In this document: positions 1 to 9,500 of the stretch, piece after piece
How the letters are laid out: each line of letters begins with the position of its first letter
How positions within the stretch are numbered: the stretch's first letter is position 1
DNA from: Clostridia bacterium
GTDB lineage: Bacteria; Bacillota; Clostridia; UBA1212; UBA1255
Direction: 5' to 3'
Length of the DNA stretch: 52,084 nt
Assembly: GCA_016287565.1 (NCBI GenBank)
Contig: JAEFAM010000008.1
Location: 1-52,084 of the forward strand
Made by a program: the position numbers and the translations under genes
The notes under the pieces: model-generated
What the model saw: the letters and a program-made list of their open reading frames with translations, nothing else
Database searches by the model: none
Told to the model about the DNA's origin: nothing

Positions 1-741
1 CCGTACTATTATTCCTATGTTCTGCATGCTCCCTATTTTATCCGTGCACTGAAAAATACGTTTCTGATCGTGATCGTGACGGTTCCGTTATCTACGGGGC
101 TGGCGCTTTTGATCTCGCTGGGGCTGAACCGGATCAAAGCGCTCAAGGATCTGTTCCAGACGGTCTTTTTCCTGCCGTATGTGACCAATACACTGGCGGT
201 GGGGCTGGTATTTATGATCCTGTTTAAGAAAACGGCCTATACGGACGGTATGATCAACGTGCTTTTGCATGTCTTCGGTTCGCCGGGCGTGGATTTTATC
301 GACGGGCCGTACTGGGCCAAGATGTTCGTGCTGTGCTTCTACACCATCTGGGTGGTAATGCCGTTTAAGATCCTGATCCTCACCAGCGCGCTTGCCTCGG
401 TGAATCCCAACTTCTACAAGGCGGCGAAAGTGGACGGCGCTTCCGGGGCCAAGATCTTCCTGAAGATCACGCTTCCCATGATATCTCCCACGATCTTCTA
501 CCTGGTGATCACGGGCTTCATCGGCGCCTTCAAGGCGTACAGCGACAGCGTTGCCCTGTTCGGCGTCAATCTTAACGAGGCAGGCATGAACACCATCGTG
601 GGTTACGTGTACGACCAGCTGTACGGCGGCAGCGGAGGGTATCCTTCGTTTGCCAGCGCCGCGGCTCTGATATTGTTCGCCATCGTGCTTACCATAACGG
701 TGATCAATCTCATCATCAGCCGCAAAAAAGTGGTTTATTAA
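1..741 (+). CDS. Carbohydrate ABC transporter permease, MalF/UgpA type (5' truncated by window edge)
   Basis: Inner-membrane permease of a CUT1-type sugar importer. The frame is open from base 1 with no stop, so the gene starts upstream; 246 residues are visible. Several hydrophobic membrane segments are seen. The conserved EAA loop that contacts the ATPase is clear around codons 135-160 (FYKAAKVDGASGAKIF followed by LP). The gene ends 14 bp before the second permease, which has its own GGGGGG-type ribosome site, so the two are one operon. The solute is not deducible. No ATPase gene lies in the window, as is usual where a shared MsmX-like ATPase serves several importers (inference). Confidence 0.93.
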   Translation, partial: PYYYSYVLHAPYFIRALKNTFLIVIVTVPLSTGLALLISLGLNRIKALKDLFQTVFFLPYVTNTLAVGLVFMILFKKTAYTDGMINVLLHVFGSPGVDFIDGPYWAKMFVLCFYTIWVVMPFKILILTSALASVNPNFYKAAKVDGASGAKIFLKITLPMISPTIFYLVITGFIGAFKAYSDSVALFGVNLNEAGMNTIVGYVYDQLYGGSGGYPSFASAAALILFAIVLTITVINLIISRKKVVY

Positions 742-755
742 AGGGGGGTGACGCA

Positions 756-1676
756 ATGGACAACGAAAAAAAGACCGTTGATACGGAGCTGAATACCGCG
801 GAAGAGCTGGTGCGCGAGAACCAGGCGGAAGCTAAGAAAGCCGCCAGGAAGAGCGCCGCCGGCAACGTGGTCAAATACGCGCTCCTGACGCTCTGGGCCG
901 TGATGGTGCTGTTCCCGTTCTACTGGATGATATTGACCTCCGTCAAGACCACCAACGCCTACAACTCGGAGCTGACGCCTCAGTTCATAACCACGTCCCC
1001 GACGCTGCAGAACTACGTCGACGCGTTCAATAAAGTGCCTCTGGCCAGGTATTTCCTCAACACGTTCATATTCTCCGTCGTCACCACGGCGCTGATGCTG
1101 TTCGTGTCGATACTGGCCGCATACGCGTTCTCCCGACTGGAATTCCGGGGCAAGAATCTTGTGTTTACCGCCTTCCTGTCCCTTATGATGATACCCAACG
1201 AACTGGTCATAATCACCAATTTCGTCACGGTCACCAACCTGGGGCTCAGGAACTCGTTCCCCGGACTGATATTGCCCTCGGTGGCTTCGGTGTTCTACAT
1301 CTACCTTCTTAAGGAGAACTTCGAGACCATACCGGACGAGCTGTACAAGGCGGCGAAAGTCGACGGCACATCGGACCTGAAATACCTTCTGAGAGTGGTC
1401 ATACCCATCGCCAAACCCACCATCGTCACCGTGACGATCCTCAAGGTCATAGAGTGCTGGAACTCCTACGTATGGCCCAGGCTAATCACGGACAAGCAGG
1501 AGTACTACCTGCTTTCCAACGGCATCCAGGAGATCAGGGAGACAGGCTTCGGCCGCGACAATTACCCTGCCATGATGGCTGCCGTGGTGGTGGTCTCCGT
1601 GCCACTGGTGATACTGTTCCTGGTGTTCAGGAAGAAGATCATGACCGGCGTTTCGAGAGGAGGGCTTAAAGGATGA
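756..1676 (+). CDS. Carbohydrate ABC transporter permease, MalG type
   Basis: Second permease (306 aa) of the sugar importer; it pairs with the truncated upstream permease. A charged cytoplasmic N-terminus of about 40 residues is rich in Glu, Lys and Ala. It is followed by six predicted membrane segments and the EAA loop (ELYKAAKVDGTSDLKYLL, then P). This matches the MalG/binding-protein-dependent permease family in length and motif. The stop codon overlaps the start of the downstream binding protein (ATGA at 1673-1676), implying translational coupling. The extended polar N-terminus is longer than in many MalG homologues but has no recognisable domain. Confidence 0.95.
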   Translation: MDNEKKTVDTELNTAEELVRENQAEAKKAARKSAAGNVVKYALLTLWAVMVLFPFYWMILTSVKTTNAYNSELTPQFITTSPTLQNYVDAFNKVPLARYFLNTFIFSVVTTALMLFVSILAAYAFSRLEFRGKNLVFTAFLSLMMIPNELVIITNFVTVTNLGLRNSFPGLILPSVASVFYIYLLKENFETIPDELYKAAKVDGTSDLKYLLRVVIPIAKPTIVTVTILKVIECWNSYVWPRLITDKQEYYLLSNGIQEIRETGFGRDNYPAMMAAVVVVSVPLVILFLVFRKKIMTGVSRGGLKG

Positions 1677-3331
1677 AAAACCTGTACAGGACGGTTGCCC
1701 TCATACTTTTCGCATGCGCGCTGGCATTGACCTTCTCAGCCTGCCACGGCCACAGGAAGATAGAGCGGCTCGACGTTCCCGGAGCCACTTATGACGAGAA
1801 CGGAGAGCTTCTATACGATCCGGATTACGAAATAAAAGGCGAATACGAGATCACTTTCTGGGCCAAGAACGACACGAACCTGGTGCAGCGCGACATCTAC
1901 CTGAAAGCCGCGGAAGCGTTCCACGAACTGTACCCCAACATCACCGTGCACGTTAAGATGTACACGGATTACGGGATGATATTCAGGGACGTAAAGACCA
2001 ACATAATCACCAACACCACGCCAAACCTGTGCATATCCTACCCGGACCACATCGCCACCTACCTTACAGGCGAGAATATAGTGGTGCCTCTGGACGACCT
2101 GATGAACAATCCATATTACGGGCTGGGAGGCAGCAAACTCAAATTTGACGGGCCTTCCTTCGAAGAACTGGTGCCTCAATATATCAGCGAATGCGTTGTC
2201 AACGGCGCGTATTACGCATTGCCGTTTATGCGCTCCACCGAGGCGCTGTACGTCAACAAGACCTACGTGGAGAGGCTGGGCTACACGCTGCCGGATATGG
2301 TGACCTGGGACTTCGTATGGGAGGTATCCGAGGCCGCGCTGGCCAAGAACGACGACGGCACCTACAAGGTCTCCGGCAAGAACGTGCTGATGCCTTTCAT
2401 CTACAAATCTTCGGACAATATGATGATCCAGATGCTGAAGCAGCTGGGCGCGGATTATTCCACCGATAAAGGCGAAGTGCTGATCTTCAACGACACCACC
2501 AGGAAACTGATGCTTGACATATCGCCTCACGCCAAAAACAAGGCATTCTCCATATTCACCGTCACCAGCTATCCCGGCAACTGGTTCAACGCGGGCGAGT
2601 GCATATTCGCCATCGACTCCACGGCGGGCGCCACCTGGATGGGCAGCAATTCTCCTCTGAAAGAGATCCCCGAGGAGCAGGTGGTGGAATTCGAGACTGT
2701 GACGCTGCCCATACCTCAGTTCGACGTGAACGACCCCAAGATGATATCCCAGGGTCCGTCCATGTGCATATTCAACAAGGACGATCCCGACGAAGTGCTA
2801 GCCACCTGGCTGTTCGCCCAGTTCCTGCTTACCAACGAGGTGCAGAACGCCTATTCCAGGACCGAGGGCTACGTGCCGGTGACTTTTAAGGCCCAGCAGT
2901 CGGAGGAATATCAGAATTATCTGTCCAGGTCCGGGGAGGACAACGACGATTATTACTACGTGAAGATTGATGCGGCCAAGATGCTGCTGGCGAACCAGCA
3001 ATACACGTTTATCACTCCCGTATTCGACGGTTCCGCCTCATTGCGCGAGGCCGCCGGTCAGATGATAGACGAAGTGGTGCTGGCCAACAACCGAAAGCAG
3101 ACGGTGGACGACGAATTCGTCACGTCGACCTTCGAAAGAGTGTCGACGCTTAAAAAACTTGACCAGATCAAGGTGTCGGGCGGCAAGGAAGGGAAGCAGG
3201 AGCTGGGCAAGCTGCCCGCGGCTTCCGTGGCGCTGCTGATCGTGCTGCCCGTGGTATGGGTGATACTGGGCGCTTTCTACTTAAAAGAACGCCTGGCCGA
3301 AAAGAAAAAACAGAAGGAACAGAATAAGTAA
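1673..3331 (+). CDS. Extracellular solute-binding lipoprotein of the sugar ABC importer, with C-terminal membrane segment
   Basis: Family 1 type solute-binding protein, 552 aa. The N-terminus has a lipoprotein signal with a lipobox (LTFSAC, Cys at about residue 24). The body shows typical features: YEITFWAKND near the start of the mature domain, then a long alpha/beta region. Unusually there is also a hydrophobic segment near residues 514-537, followed by a Lys/Glu/Gln-rich tail. The protein would therefore be anchored at both ends. It starts inside the stop of the malG-type permease and closes the importer. Most binding proteins of this class are encoded before the permeases and lack a C-terminal anchor. 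The sugar is unknown. Confidence 0.9.
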   Translation: MKNLYRTVALILFACALALTFSACHGHRKIERLDVPGATYDENGELLYDPDYEIKGEYEITFWAKNDTNLVQRDIYLKAAEAFHELYPNITVHVKMYTDYGMIFRDVKTNIITNTTPNLCISYPDHIATYLTGENIVVPLDDLMNNPYYGLGGSKLKFDGPSFEELVPQYISECVVNGAYYALPFMRSTEALYVNKTYVERLGYTLPDMVTWDFVWEVSEAALAKNDDGTYKVSGKNVLMPFIYKSSDNMMIQMLKQLGADYSTDKGEVLIFNDTTRKLMLDISPHAKNKAFSIFTVTSYPGNWFNAGECIFAIDSTAGATWMGSNSPLKEIPEEQVVEFETVTLPIPQFDVNDPKMISQGPSMCIFNKDDPDEVLATWLFAQFLLTNEVQNAYSRTEGYVPVTFKAQQSEEYQNYLSRSGEDNDDYYYVKIDAAKMLLANQQYTFITPVFDGSASLREAAGQMIDEVVLANNRKQTVDDEFVTSTFERVSTLKKLDQIKVSGGKEGKQELGKLPAASVALLIVLPVVWVILGAFYLKERLAEKKKQKEQNK

Positions 3332-3381
3332 GAGCCGTGACACTGCGGCCGCTATTAACCAGGAAACGGACGGTGTATTGT

Positions 3382-4689
3382 ATGAAACTTCTTAAAAAAC
3401 TGACGTGCCTCATCCTCATCGCGGCAATGCTGACCGCCACTGCGGTCCTGAGCGCTGCCGAAGCGCCGGCCGACGAAGCCCCTCCCGTAATGACCGTGGA
3501 AAACGGAGCAGTGACCCACGGCTCCATCACGGCGGGCAACAACGTTATGACGCTCATCTCCGGCGACGTTGTCAAGTTCGGCTTCAAGGGCACCGCGGAC
3601 CCCATGATCAACATCAAACCCGACTTCGCCGTTGACACCGCCGTGTATCCCATACTGGCCATAAAGGCCCGGCGGGACGGCCAGGAGAAAGACGGCCAGG
3701 TATTCTACAACGAGCCGGGCTCCGGTGCCGTTGGCGGTAAGGAGGTCAATTTCAGCTGGACCGAAAGCACTGACTGGCAATGGCTGCTGATAGACCTTTC
3801 GGGCTGCGGCATCGTGGGATATATGCGGTTCGATATGTTCAACAGCGCCAATATCGATACCACGGGCATGATCGCTGCGGTGACGTTTTTCAAGACCGTA
3901 GAGGACGCCCAGGCTTTTGCCGCTACCGAAGAGTGGGCCGCCCTGGGCTCCAATCCCGGAGAGGGGACCATCGCCGAGGAGATCGAAAAAGATAAGAACG
4001 CATATTATCCGCTCTTCGACGAAAAAGAAGCGATCAACACGGGCTGGTGGTTCCATCCGTATGTCGCGGATCTCAGCATCGCCTTCGAATTCGAATCCCC
4101 CGTTTGGTTCGACAAGATCTGGTATTTCTGCTATGCTGCGCCATATCCCACTCCCATCGTGGTCACGTTGTCAGACGAGAACGGCAATGAACTGTTCACC
4201 ACCCAGATGGAAGTTACCGGCAACACGGAATACACAGTGTCTCTGGGCGCCAGAATACATCCCGGCACTTATACGGTGACCTTCGAAACGGTGGAAGAAT
4301 TCGACGAGACCGTGTCCCATTTCGTGCTGGGCTCCGGAGACGCCCTGGATGACGTGACCGTGGATCTCGTGGATATGAACGGGGCCAAGACCAACGGAGA
4401 TACTAAAGAGTGCCCGGCGGTAAAGCTCGTAAAGTGCGAGGCAGATCCGGACTACACGGAGAAGCCGAAACCCACCCAGAAACCCACCGAAGAGCCAAAG
4501 CTTCCCACTCCCGTTCCCACACAGGCGCCTACGGAAGCGCCCACGCCCACTTTAGAGCCCACCGCCGAGCCCAAGGCGGAAAGCGGTTCCGGACCTAACG
4601 TAGGCCTGATCCTGGGGATCATTGCCGGAGTGGTCGGCGTCGCCGTAGCGGTTGCCGCGGTGGTCATGGCAAAAAAGAAGAAAAAATAA
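3382..4689 (+). CDS. Secreted surface protein with Pro/Thr stalk and C-terminal membrane anchor
   Basis: 435 aa, function not recognised. The start at 3382 is chosen because it gives a clean signal peptide (MKLLKKLTCLILIAAMLTA) with cleavage near AEA; an upstream GTG at 3337 would place basic residues ahead of it. Two beta-rich regions follow, about residues 30-175 and 220-355. A stalk of repeated Pro-Thr-Glu units spans about 368-410. The end is a Gly/Val/Ala membrane helix and a KKKKK stop-transfer tail. It lies 50 bp after the sugar-binding protein, so it may be the last gene of that operon and bind carbohydrate at the cell surface (inference). Architecture resembles the gene at 15786. Confidence 0.8.
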   Translation: MKLLKKLTCLILIAAMLTATAVLSAAEAPADEAPPVMTVENGAVTHGSITAGNNVMTLISGDVVKFGFKGTADPMINIKPDFAVDTAVYPILAIKARRDGQEKDGQVFYNEPGSGAVGGKEVNFSWTESTDWQWLLIDLSGCGIVGYMRFDMFNSANIDTTGMIAAVTFFKTVEDAQAFAATEEWAALGSNPGEGTIAEEIEKDKNAYYPLFDEKEAINTGWWFHPYVADLSIAFEFESPVWFDKIWYFCYAAPYPTPIVVTLSDENGNELFTTQMEVTGNTEYTVSLGARIHPGTYTVTFETVEEFDETVSHFVLGSGDALDDVTVDLVDMNGAKTNGDTKECPAVKLVKCEADPDYTEKPKPTQKPTEEPKLPTPVPTQAPTEAPTPTLEPTAEPKAESGSGPNVGLILGIIAGVVGVAVAVAAVVMAKKKKK

Positions 4690-4709
4690 GAAAAGCGGAA
4701 AAATAAGTG

Positions 4710-4738
4710 TTGACAACCCCGAAACGGGTGAGTATAAT
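4710..4738 (+). promoter_or_regulatory. Sigma-A type promoter of the tRNA-Leu gene
   Basis: Consensus TTGACA at 4710-4715 and TATAAT at 4733-4738, separated by exactly 17 bp. The tRNA begins 47 bp after the -10 box. Both hexamers are perfect, fitting a strong stable-RNA promoter. Confidence 0.9.
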
Positions 4739-4784
4739 CTCTGTCGCTGACCGCGTCAGGCTAGGCCGGCGCTCTCAGTGACAT

Positions 4785-4864
4785 GCGAGTATGGTGGAAT
4801 TGGCAGACACGTGCGTTTAAGGGGCGCATGGGAGACCGTATCGGTTCAAGTCCGATTACTCGCA
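4785..4864 (+). tRNA. tRNA-Leu, anticodon AAG
   Basis: Acceptor arms GCGAGTA (4785-4791) and TACTCGC (4857-4863) pair perfectly; the discriminator is A, and CCA is not encoded. The D stem is GTG/CAC. The anticodon stem is TGCGT/GCGCA with loop TTAAGGG, giving U33, A34-A35-G36 and G37. G37 is usual for Leu tRNAs that read CUN codons. The T stem is ATCGG/CCGAT with loop TTCAAGT. The longer variable region supports a class II tRNA. Shifting one base would give UAA, but then the anticodon stem does not pair. Confidence 0.93.
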
Positions 4865-4869
4865 CTTCC

Positions 4870-4909
4870 AGCCCGGATTTTTTCGGAATGAAAAAGTTCG
4901 GGCTTTTTT
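4870..4909 (+). terminator. Rho-independent terminator of tRNA-Leu
   Basis: An 8-bp stem (AGCCCGGA with TTCGGGCT, one G-U) is followed by a run of T at 4904-4909. It lies five bases after the tRNA discriminator. Confidence 0.88.
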
Positions 4910-4933
4910 CGTAGAATCCTCCGGAGGTGTTTT

Positions 4934-5551
4934 ATGACCGAGCGCGAGATAAAATTCATGATCGACGGCAGCGGGTACCTGAGGGCTAAAGAGGCCCTGG
5001 ATGCCGCTTGTTCGAACGGCAGGGCGTTCTTTAAAGGCGAGCGGGTGCAGGTCAATTATTATTACGACACTTCCGACAGGGCGCTCCACCGGGAAGGGAT
5101 CACGCTCAGGATAAGGCAGAGCGGCGGCAGGCTCCAGGGCCAGATAAAAATGCACGACAAGGGCCGCACCGGCAACAGCGAGGAATATTATTTCTCGGTG
5201 GACACGCTGCCTGAAAAGCTGGTTTTCCGCGGCAGGAAGGTCAAATTGAGAGGCTCCCTGGTGACGCTCAGGGCCGAATACCGGGTGGAAGGCAGGGACG
5301 CCGGGACGAAACTCACGGTGGACCTGGACCACGACTTTTACCTGGGCAATGAAGATCACGAACTGGAGATAGAATATCCCGAAGGCGCCGAGGCCGAAGC
5401 CAGGGCTTTCGCGACCTCTTTGGGAGTGGGTTTTTTGAGCGTAAAGGGCGGCAAGTATTCCCGTTTTTTAAAGGCGCTGAAGCGTTCTTCCGGAGCTTCT
5501 GCAGAACTGGCAGAGCCGGAGGCCGGGCGCGGGGAAGAAAAAGAGATCTGA
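4934..5551 (+). CDS. CYTH domain protein (triphosphate tunnel metalloenzyme family)
   Basis: 205 aa. The N-terminus TEREIKF carries the ExExK signature of CYTH enzymes. It is followed by alternating charged beta strands (YYYDTSDRALHREG, then LRIRQ) that line the tunnel in this family. Family members hydrolyse or cyclise triphosphates (thiamine triphosphate, inorganic triphosphate, ATP); the substrate cannot be told here. The final 30 residues are a Glu/Ala-rich tail. The ribosome site GGAGG lies 8 bases upstream of the ATG. The gene follows the tRNA terminator and converges with the biotin ligase gene, only 4 bp apart, so it is probably monocistronic. Confidence 0.85.
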   Translation: MTEREIKFMIDGSGYLRAKEALDAACSNGRAFFKGERVQVNYYYDTSDRALHREGITLRIRQSGGRLQGQIKMHDKGRTGNSEEYYFSVDTLPEKLVFRGRKVKLRGSLVTLRAEYRVEGRDAGTKLTVDLDHDFYLGNEDHELEIEYPEGAEAEARAFATSLGVGFLSVKGGKYSRFLKALKRSSGASAELAEPEAGRGEEKEI

Positions 5552-5555
5552 CCGT

Positions 5556-6389
5556 TTACAGCAGCCTGACAGAGATGTTTCCGGAGCGCAGCGTGACGCG
5601 CTCGAAGCTGCCGTTGTCCGGCCGCACGTTGAGCCCAAGGTCTTCCGACAGACCTTCTGTCACGGCGTGATATTCGTTGCCGCTTGCGTTGTCCACAACG
5701 GCGATCCGGCGCCCGCAGGTCCAGGCGATCAGTTCCGAATAATCCGCTCTAAGCGTGTCCGCGGCAGTTTCCGGACCGTTTTCAAAAGATAATATGCGAT
5801 CTCTCATGCCGGATATCAGATATCCGGCTGTTTTTTCCAATAAATGATCATTATCGCGGTCTTTGACGCGGCCCGTCAGCGATCCGGCTATACCTTCCAG
5901 TTCTTTCGGAAACCCGCCGGTCGGATCGAACAGATCCACGCCGATGCCGATAACGGCACAGAGGAGCCTTCCTTCGCTGAACCGGCTCTCGGTCAATATC
6001 CCGCCGATCTTTTTGCCGCGGAGCATTATGTCGTTGACCCATTTAAGAGAAACGCCGATGCCGGAGGCCTTTTTTATGGCTTTCGCGCATTCCACGCCGG
6101 CTACCGCGGTGAGCAGCCCCGGCATTTCAGCCAGCGCGCCGGAAAGCGCCTTGCCTGGCCTTACGACTATGCTCATGTAAAGCCCCGATCCTTCGGGAGA
6201 ATAGAAACTTCTGCCCAGCCTGCCGCGCCCTTCAGACTGAGATCCGGCCAGCACTGCTGTCATATGCCCGGCGCCTGCGTCGGCAAGCCTCGCCGCCTCC
6301 GTGTTCGTGGAACCGGCGTTCTCGAATATCACAAGTTCTTCATCCCCGAGCCCCGATAAAGTCTTCAGGATCTCCCTGTCAATGGCCAT
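5556..6389 (-). CDS. birA: Biotin--[acetyl-CoA-carboxylase] ligase, catalytic domain only
   Basis: 277 aa, cytoplasmic. It attaches biotin to the carboxyl-carrier protein through biotinyl-AMP. Visible motifs are STNTEA near the N-terminus, the biotin/ATP loop GRGRLGRSF, and KWVNDIM (KWPND in most homologues). The protein starts directly with the catalytic domain, so it lacks the helix-turn-helix of bifunctional BirA and should not repress transcription. The start at 6389 follows GGAAGGGA; an open extension upstream encodes a basic, Cys-rich stretch unlike the family. BioY at 36.6 kb would supply its substrate. It is transcribed divergently from the gene at 6557. Confidence 0.93.
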   Translation of the reverse strand: MAIDREILKTLSGLGDEELVIFENAGSTNTEAARLADAGAGHMTAVLAGSQSEGRGRLGRSFYSPEGSGLYMSIVVRPGKALSGALAEMPGLLTAVAGVECAKAIKKASGIGVSLKWVNDIMLRGKKIGGILTESRFSEGRLLCAVIGIGVDLFDPTGGFPKELEGIAGSLTGRVKDRDNDHLLEKTAGYLISGMRDRILSFENGPETAADTLRADYSELIAWTCGRRIAVVDNASGNEYHAVTEGLSEDLGLNVRPDNGSFERVTLRSGNISVRLL

Positions 6390-6480
6390 TAGTCGTCCCT
6401 TCCGGCGCCGCGCCGCGAAAGCCCTGCGGCGCCAAAGTGTATTACGTACGCGCACAAGTATATTACATACAGATCGTTTC

Positions 6481-6509
6481 TTGCAACAGCTCCGTTTTTT
6501 TGGTATTAT
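6481..6509 (+). promoter_or_regulatory. Probable sigma-A promoter for the 1053-aa repeat protein
   Basis: TTGCAA at 6481-6486 and TATTAT at 6504-6509, 17 bp apart, in an AT-rich patch of otherwise GC-rich DNA. The start codon is 48 bp downstream of the -10 box. Confidence 0.6.
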
Positions 6510-6556
6510 ATTGAGAGACGGAATACCGCACCCACATTTTACCGGAGGGAATTCTG

Positions 6557-9500
6557 ATGATACTGTATGATAAAACGGCCTTGACGGAAAAGTACGGCCG
6601 GAAAGTTGCATCCTATATCGAAACGCTTTTAACGCCGGAGTCCGGGGAAAGGGAAATCAGAAACGCCCTGGAACGCCTTATGAACGTGGACACCGGCAAA
6701 TATATCAAAAAATTCGGCGACGAGCCGCCGGAGATATGCATTGCCGCATCGGTAGGCTTTTTAAGGCTGGAGGGCGGAGACGACTCCCAGGCCGGCGCCG
6801 TTGCCATCGACAATTTCAACGAGGCCATCAGGCTTTGCCCCGAACTGGGCAACGATACTCTCTTCAGAAACGATTTCATATACGAGCTTATCAAGGCGGG
6901 TGCCGAGCAGGACGACAAGGCGCTTATGGCGCTGCTTTGCGATATGTACGTGGGAGACGTCACCGCGCCGGGTCCCAAGGCTCATTTCGAAAGCGACGGC
7001 ATGACTTTAGAGGAACTGGAAGACGCCATAGAAGCCGTTTCCGGCGCCGCCGCCATGAATGAAGAAGACGGGGAAGCCGTGGCTGTGACAGGCATTTCTC
7101 CCGACCAGCTGAAAGAAGAACTCTGGTGGCTTCCTTACGAAGAGAACGGATACGCGCTCTCCCGCAGATACGCCGTGGAGGGCAAGATGGCCCTGGAAGC
7201 CGGCGATAAAGAGGCCGCTGCCGAAAGTTTTTTCAAGAGCGCCCTTATGGGCAGCTACGAGGCCGCCGCGGAATACGTTTTCCTTACCTCCGAAGTGTAC
7301 AGTCAGTCCGCGAAGGACAGAGCGCTCCAGCTAAAAGAGCGCAAAATGCTTCGCAAAATAAACAAAAAAGCCGAAAGGGCGAGGTATTCCGGCATCCCCG
7401 CGGAAGAGATCGCCGCCATGTACGATATACCGGAACTGACCGACTGCCCCGCGGCCATCTATGAAAGAAGCAGGCTCTTAAAAGACGTGCTGAAAGAAGA
7501 GTCGTTGAGGCTGCTGGAGCTCGCCGCGGACAAGGGCGACCACGACGCGGAGCAGGATGCGGCGTTCTATTACGGCGCTCCCGGGAATTTCGATTTCGAC
7601 AAGATGATGCGGTACCTGTTCCAGGGGCTGGTCAATCCGGGCAGCTTTGCGAAAGGGCCCAAAGCCGTGCCCTTCGGCGAATTCATTGCCCCCGAAAACG
7701 CGTACACATACCGGTCGATGACGGTATTGCTGGGCGATCTGTGCGCCGGGCGCGATATTATAGACGACCTGGAAGAATTGTCCGAACCGAAAGAGACGTT
7801 CGTGCCTGAATTGACGCCGGAGCAGAAGCGGTCCGTGTTTATGTGGTTCCTGTGCGACCCGGGCAGCGACGAGCGGAGAGAAGTGCTGGCGCGGCTGTAC
7901 GACGAAGGATTCGGCACCGCCGTGGACCACGACAAGGCCCTTTCCATCAGGAAGGAACTTTGCCTGAAATACGCGCCCGAAGGTATTTTCGAAGGTGCAG
8001 CCGGCACCGCTTCCGGCCAGGGGCAAGGGACGGGCGAAAACGAATATGAAGATGAAGACGAAGAGCCCTTTATTCCTTACGAGAGCTTCTACACGTACGC
8101 CCTTAAGCTGATCACCTCGGAAGGCAAGGCCAGGGACAAGGAGACGGGCAAGAAGCTGCTGGCCCTGATCCCCGAAGATTCCTCCATGCACCAGAAGGCC
8201 GCCAAGCTGCTGGCCCTCACGGATACCGAAACCTCCGAGCTCCTCAGGCTGGGCAACATGTTCCGCAAAGAAGGCAACGACGACGCCATGATCCGGATAT
8301 ACGAAGCGGCCGAAAAGCTGGGCGATCCCGTGGCCGCCAGAGTCCTGGGCAGGTATTATATGCTTCCCGAAAACGGCGCCGACGGCGAGAAGGCGCTGGA
8401 TCATTTGAGGATCGGAGCTTCCAGGGGAGATGTGCAGAGCATGTACTTCGCAGGGACCGCGCTCCAGGAAAGGGGAGACGCGCCGGAGGCAGCCGAATAT
8501 TACGAACAGTGCGCCGAGACGGGAGAGGGATCCGAAGACCAGGATGACAAGGCCGTTGCCGCAAGGGCAATGAAGGACCTGTCCGAGCTCTGCATCAGCG
8601 GCGCCCTCACCGACGAAAAAGACGTTCCCAAATACCTGTACTGGCTTGACCGCGCCGTCAACGCAGGCTACAAGCTCAGCGACGTTTCCGTCGATAAAAG
8701 GCGTTCCGCCGAGAACTATTTCAAGCCTGCCCAGTGGCAGGAGACTTTCGCCTCCGCCATGGAGCAGTCAGACGGCAGGTACCAGGAATGGGCCGTAAAA
8801 GTATGCGCCGAGAGGAAGATCCCGGCGGCAATGGAAGAACTGGGCGTCCGGCTCTACAGAGACGAATGGAAGACTCCCTTGAAAGACGCGTCGGGAAGAC
8901 CCGTCAGCGCACTTTCCGTGCTGAGGACTCCCGCGCTGTCATCGCCCAGGGCCCAGTATTACGTCGCCTGCGCCCTGTATCAGGGTAAAGACTGCGAAAA
9001 GGATCTGGAACAGGCCGCGTCGATACTTCCCCCGGAAGACGAGTTCGGAGATCCGGAAAAACTTCGCCATGAGATAGCCGGAATGGCCGCGTATATCAAA
9101 GCGGGCGAGCTGGGAGAGCATCATTCCGACGAAGCCGAAAAACTGCTTAAAAACGCCGAAAAAGACCTGGCCGCGGCGCTGAACGACTGCGGCAACGAGA
9201 CGGTCCTGTACGAGCTTTCCGACATTTTGATGAGGGCATACGACGTGCCGGACAAATACGATGCGGCCCAGGTCAACGAGATCTGGAAGAACGGCTACCG
9301 CTACCTCCTCAGGGGCTACGGCCGTGAAAACCGCTGCACTTCCAGGATCGACGCTTTCTCACCGGGAAGGATGTGCGAGATCGCAGGCATGTTCGAAGGA
9401 GACGAGGCTTTGTCCTGGTACCTGATCGCCGCCAACCGGGATCCTGCCGCACAATACGGAGCCGGCAGCATTTATCTTGACCGGGGCAGGGACGCCGAAA

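Noticed and set aside
4785-4864. tRNA-Leu with anticodon UAA
   Set aside because: Shifting the loop by one base breaks the anticodon stem and leaves the wrong loop size; the AAG reading keeps the D stem, G26, U33 and G37 in place.
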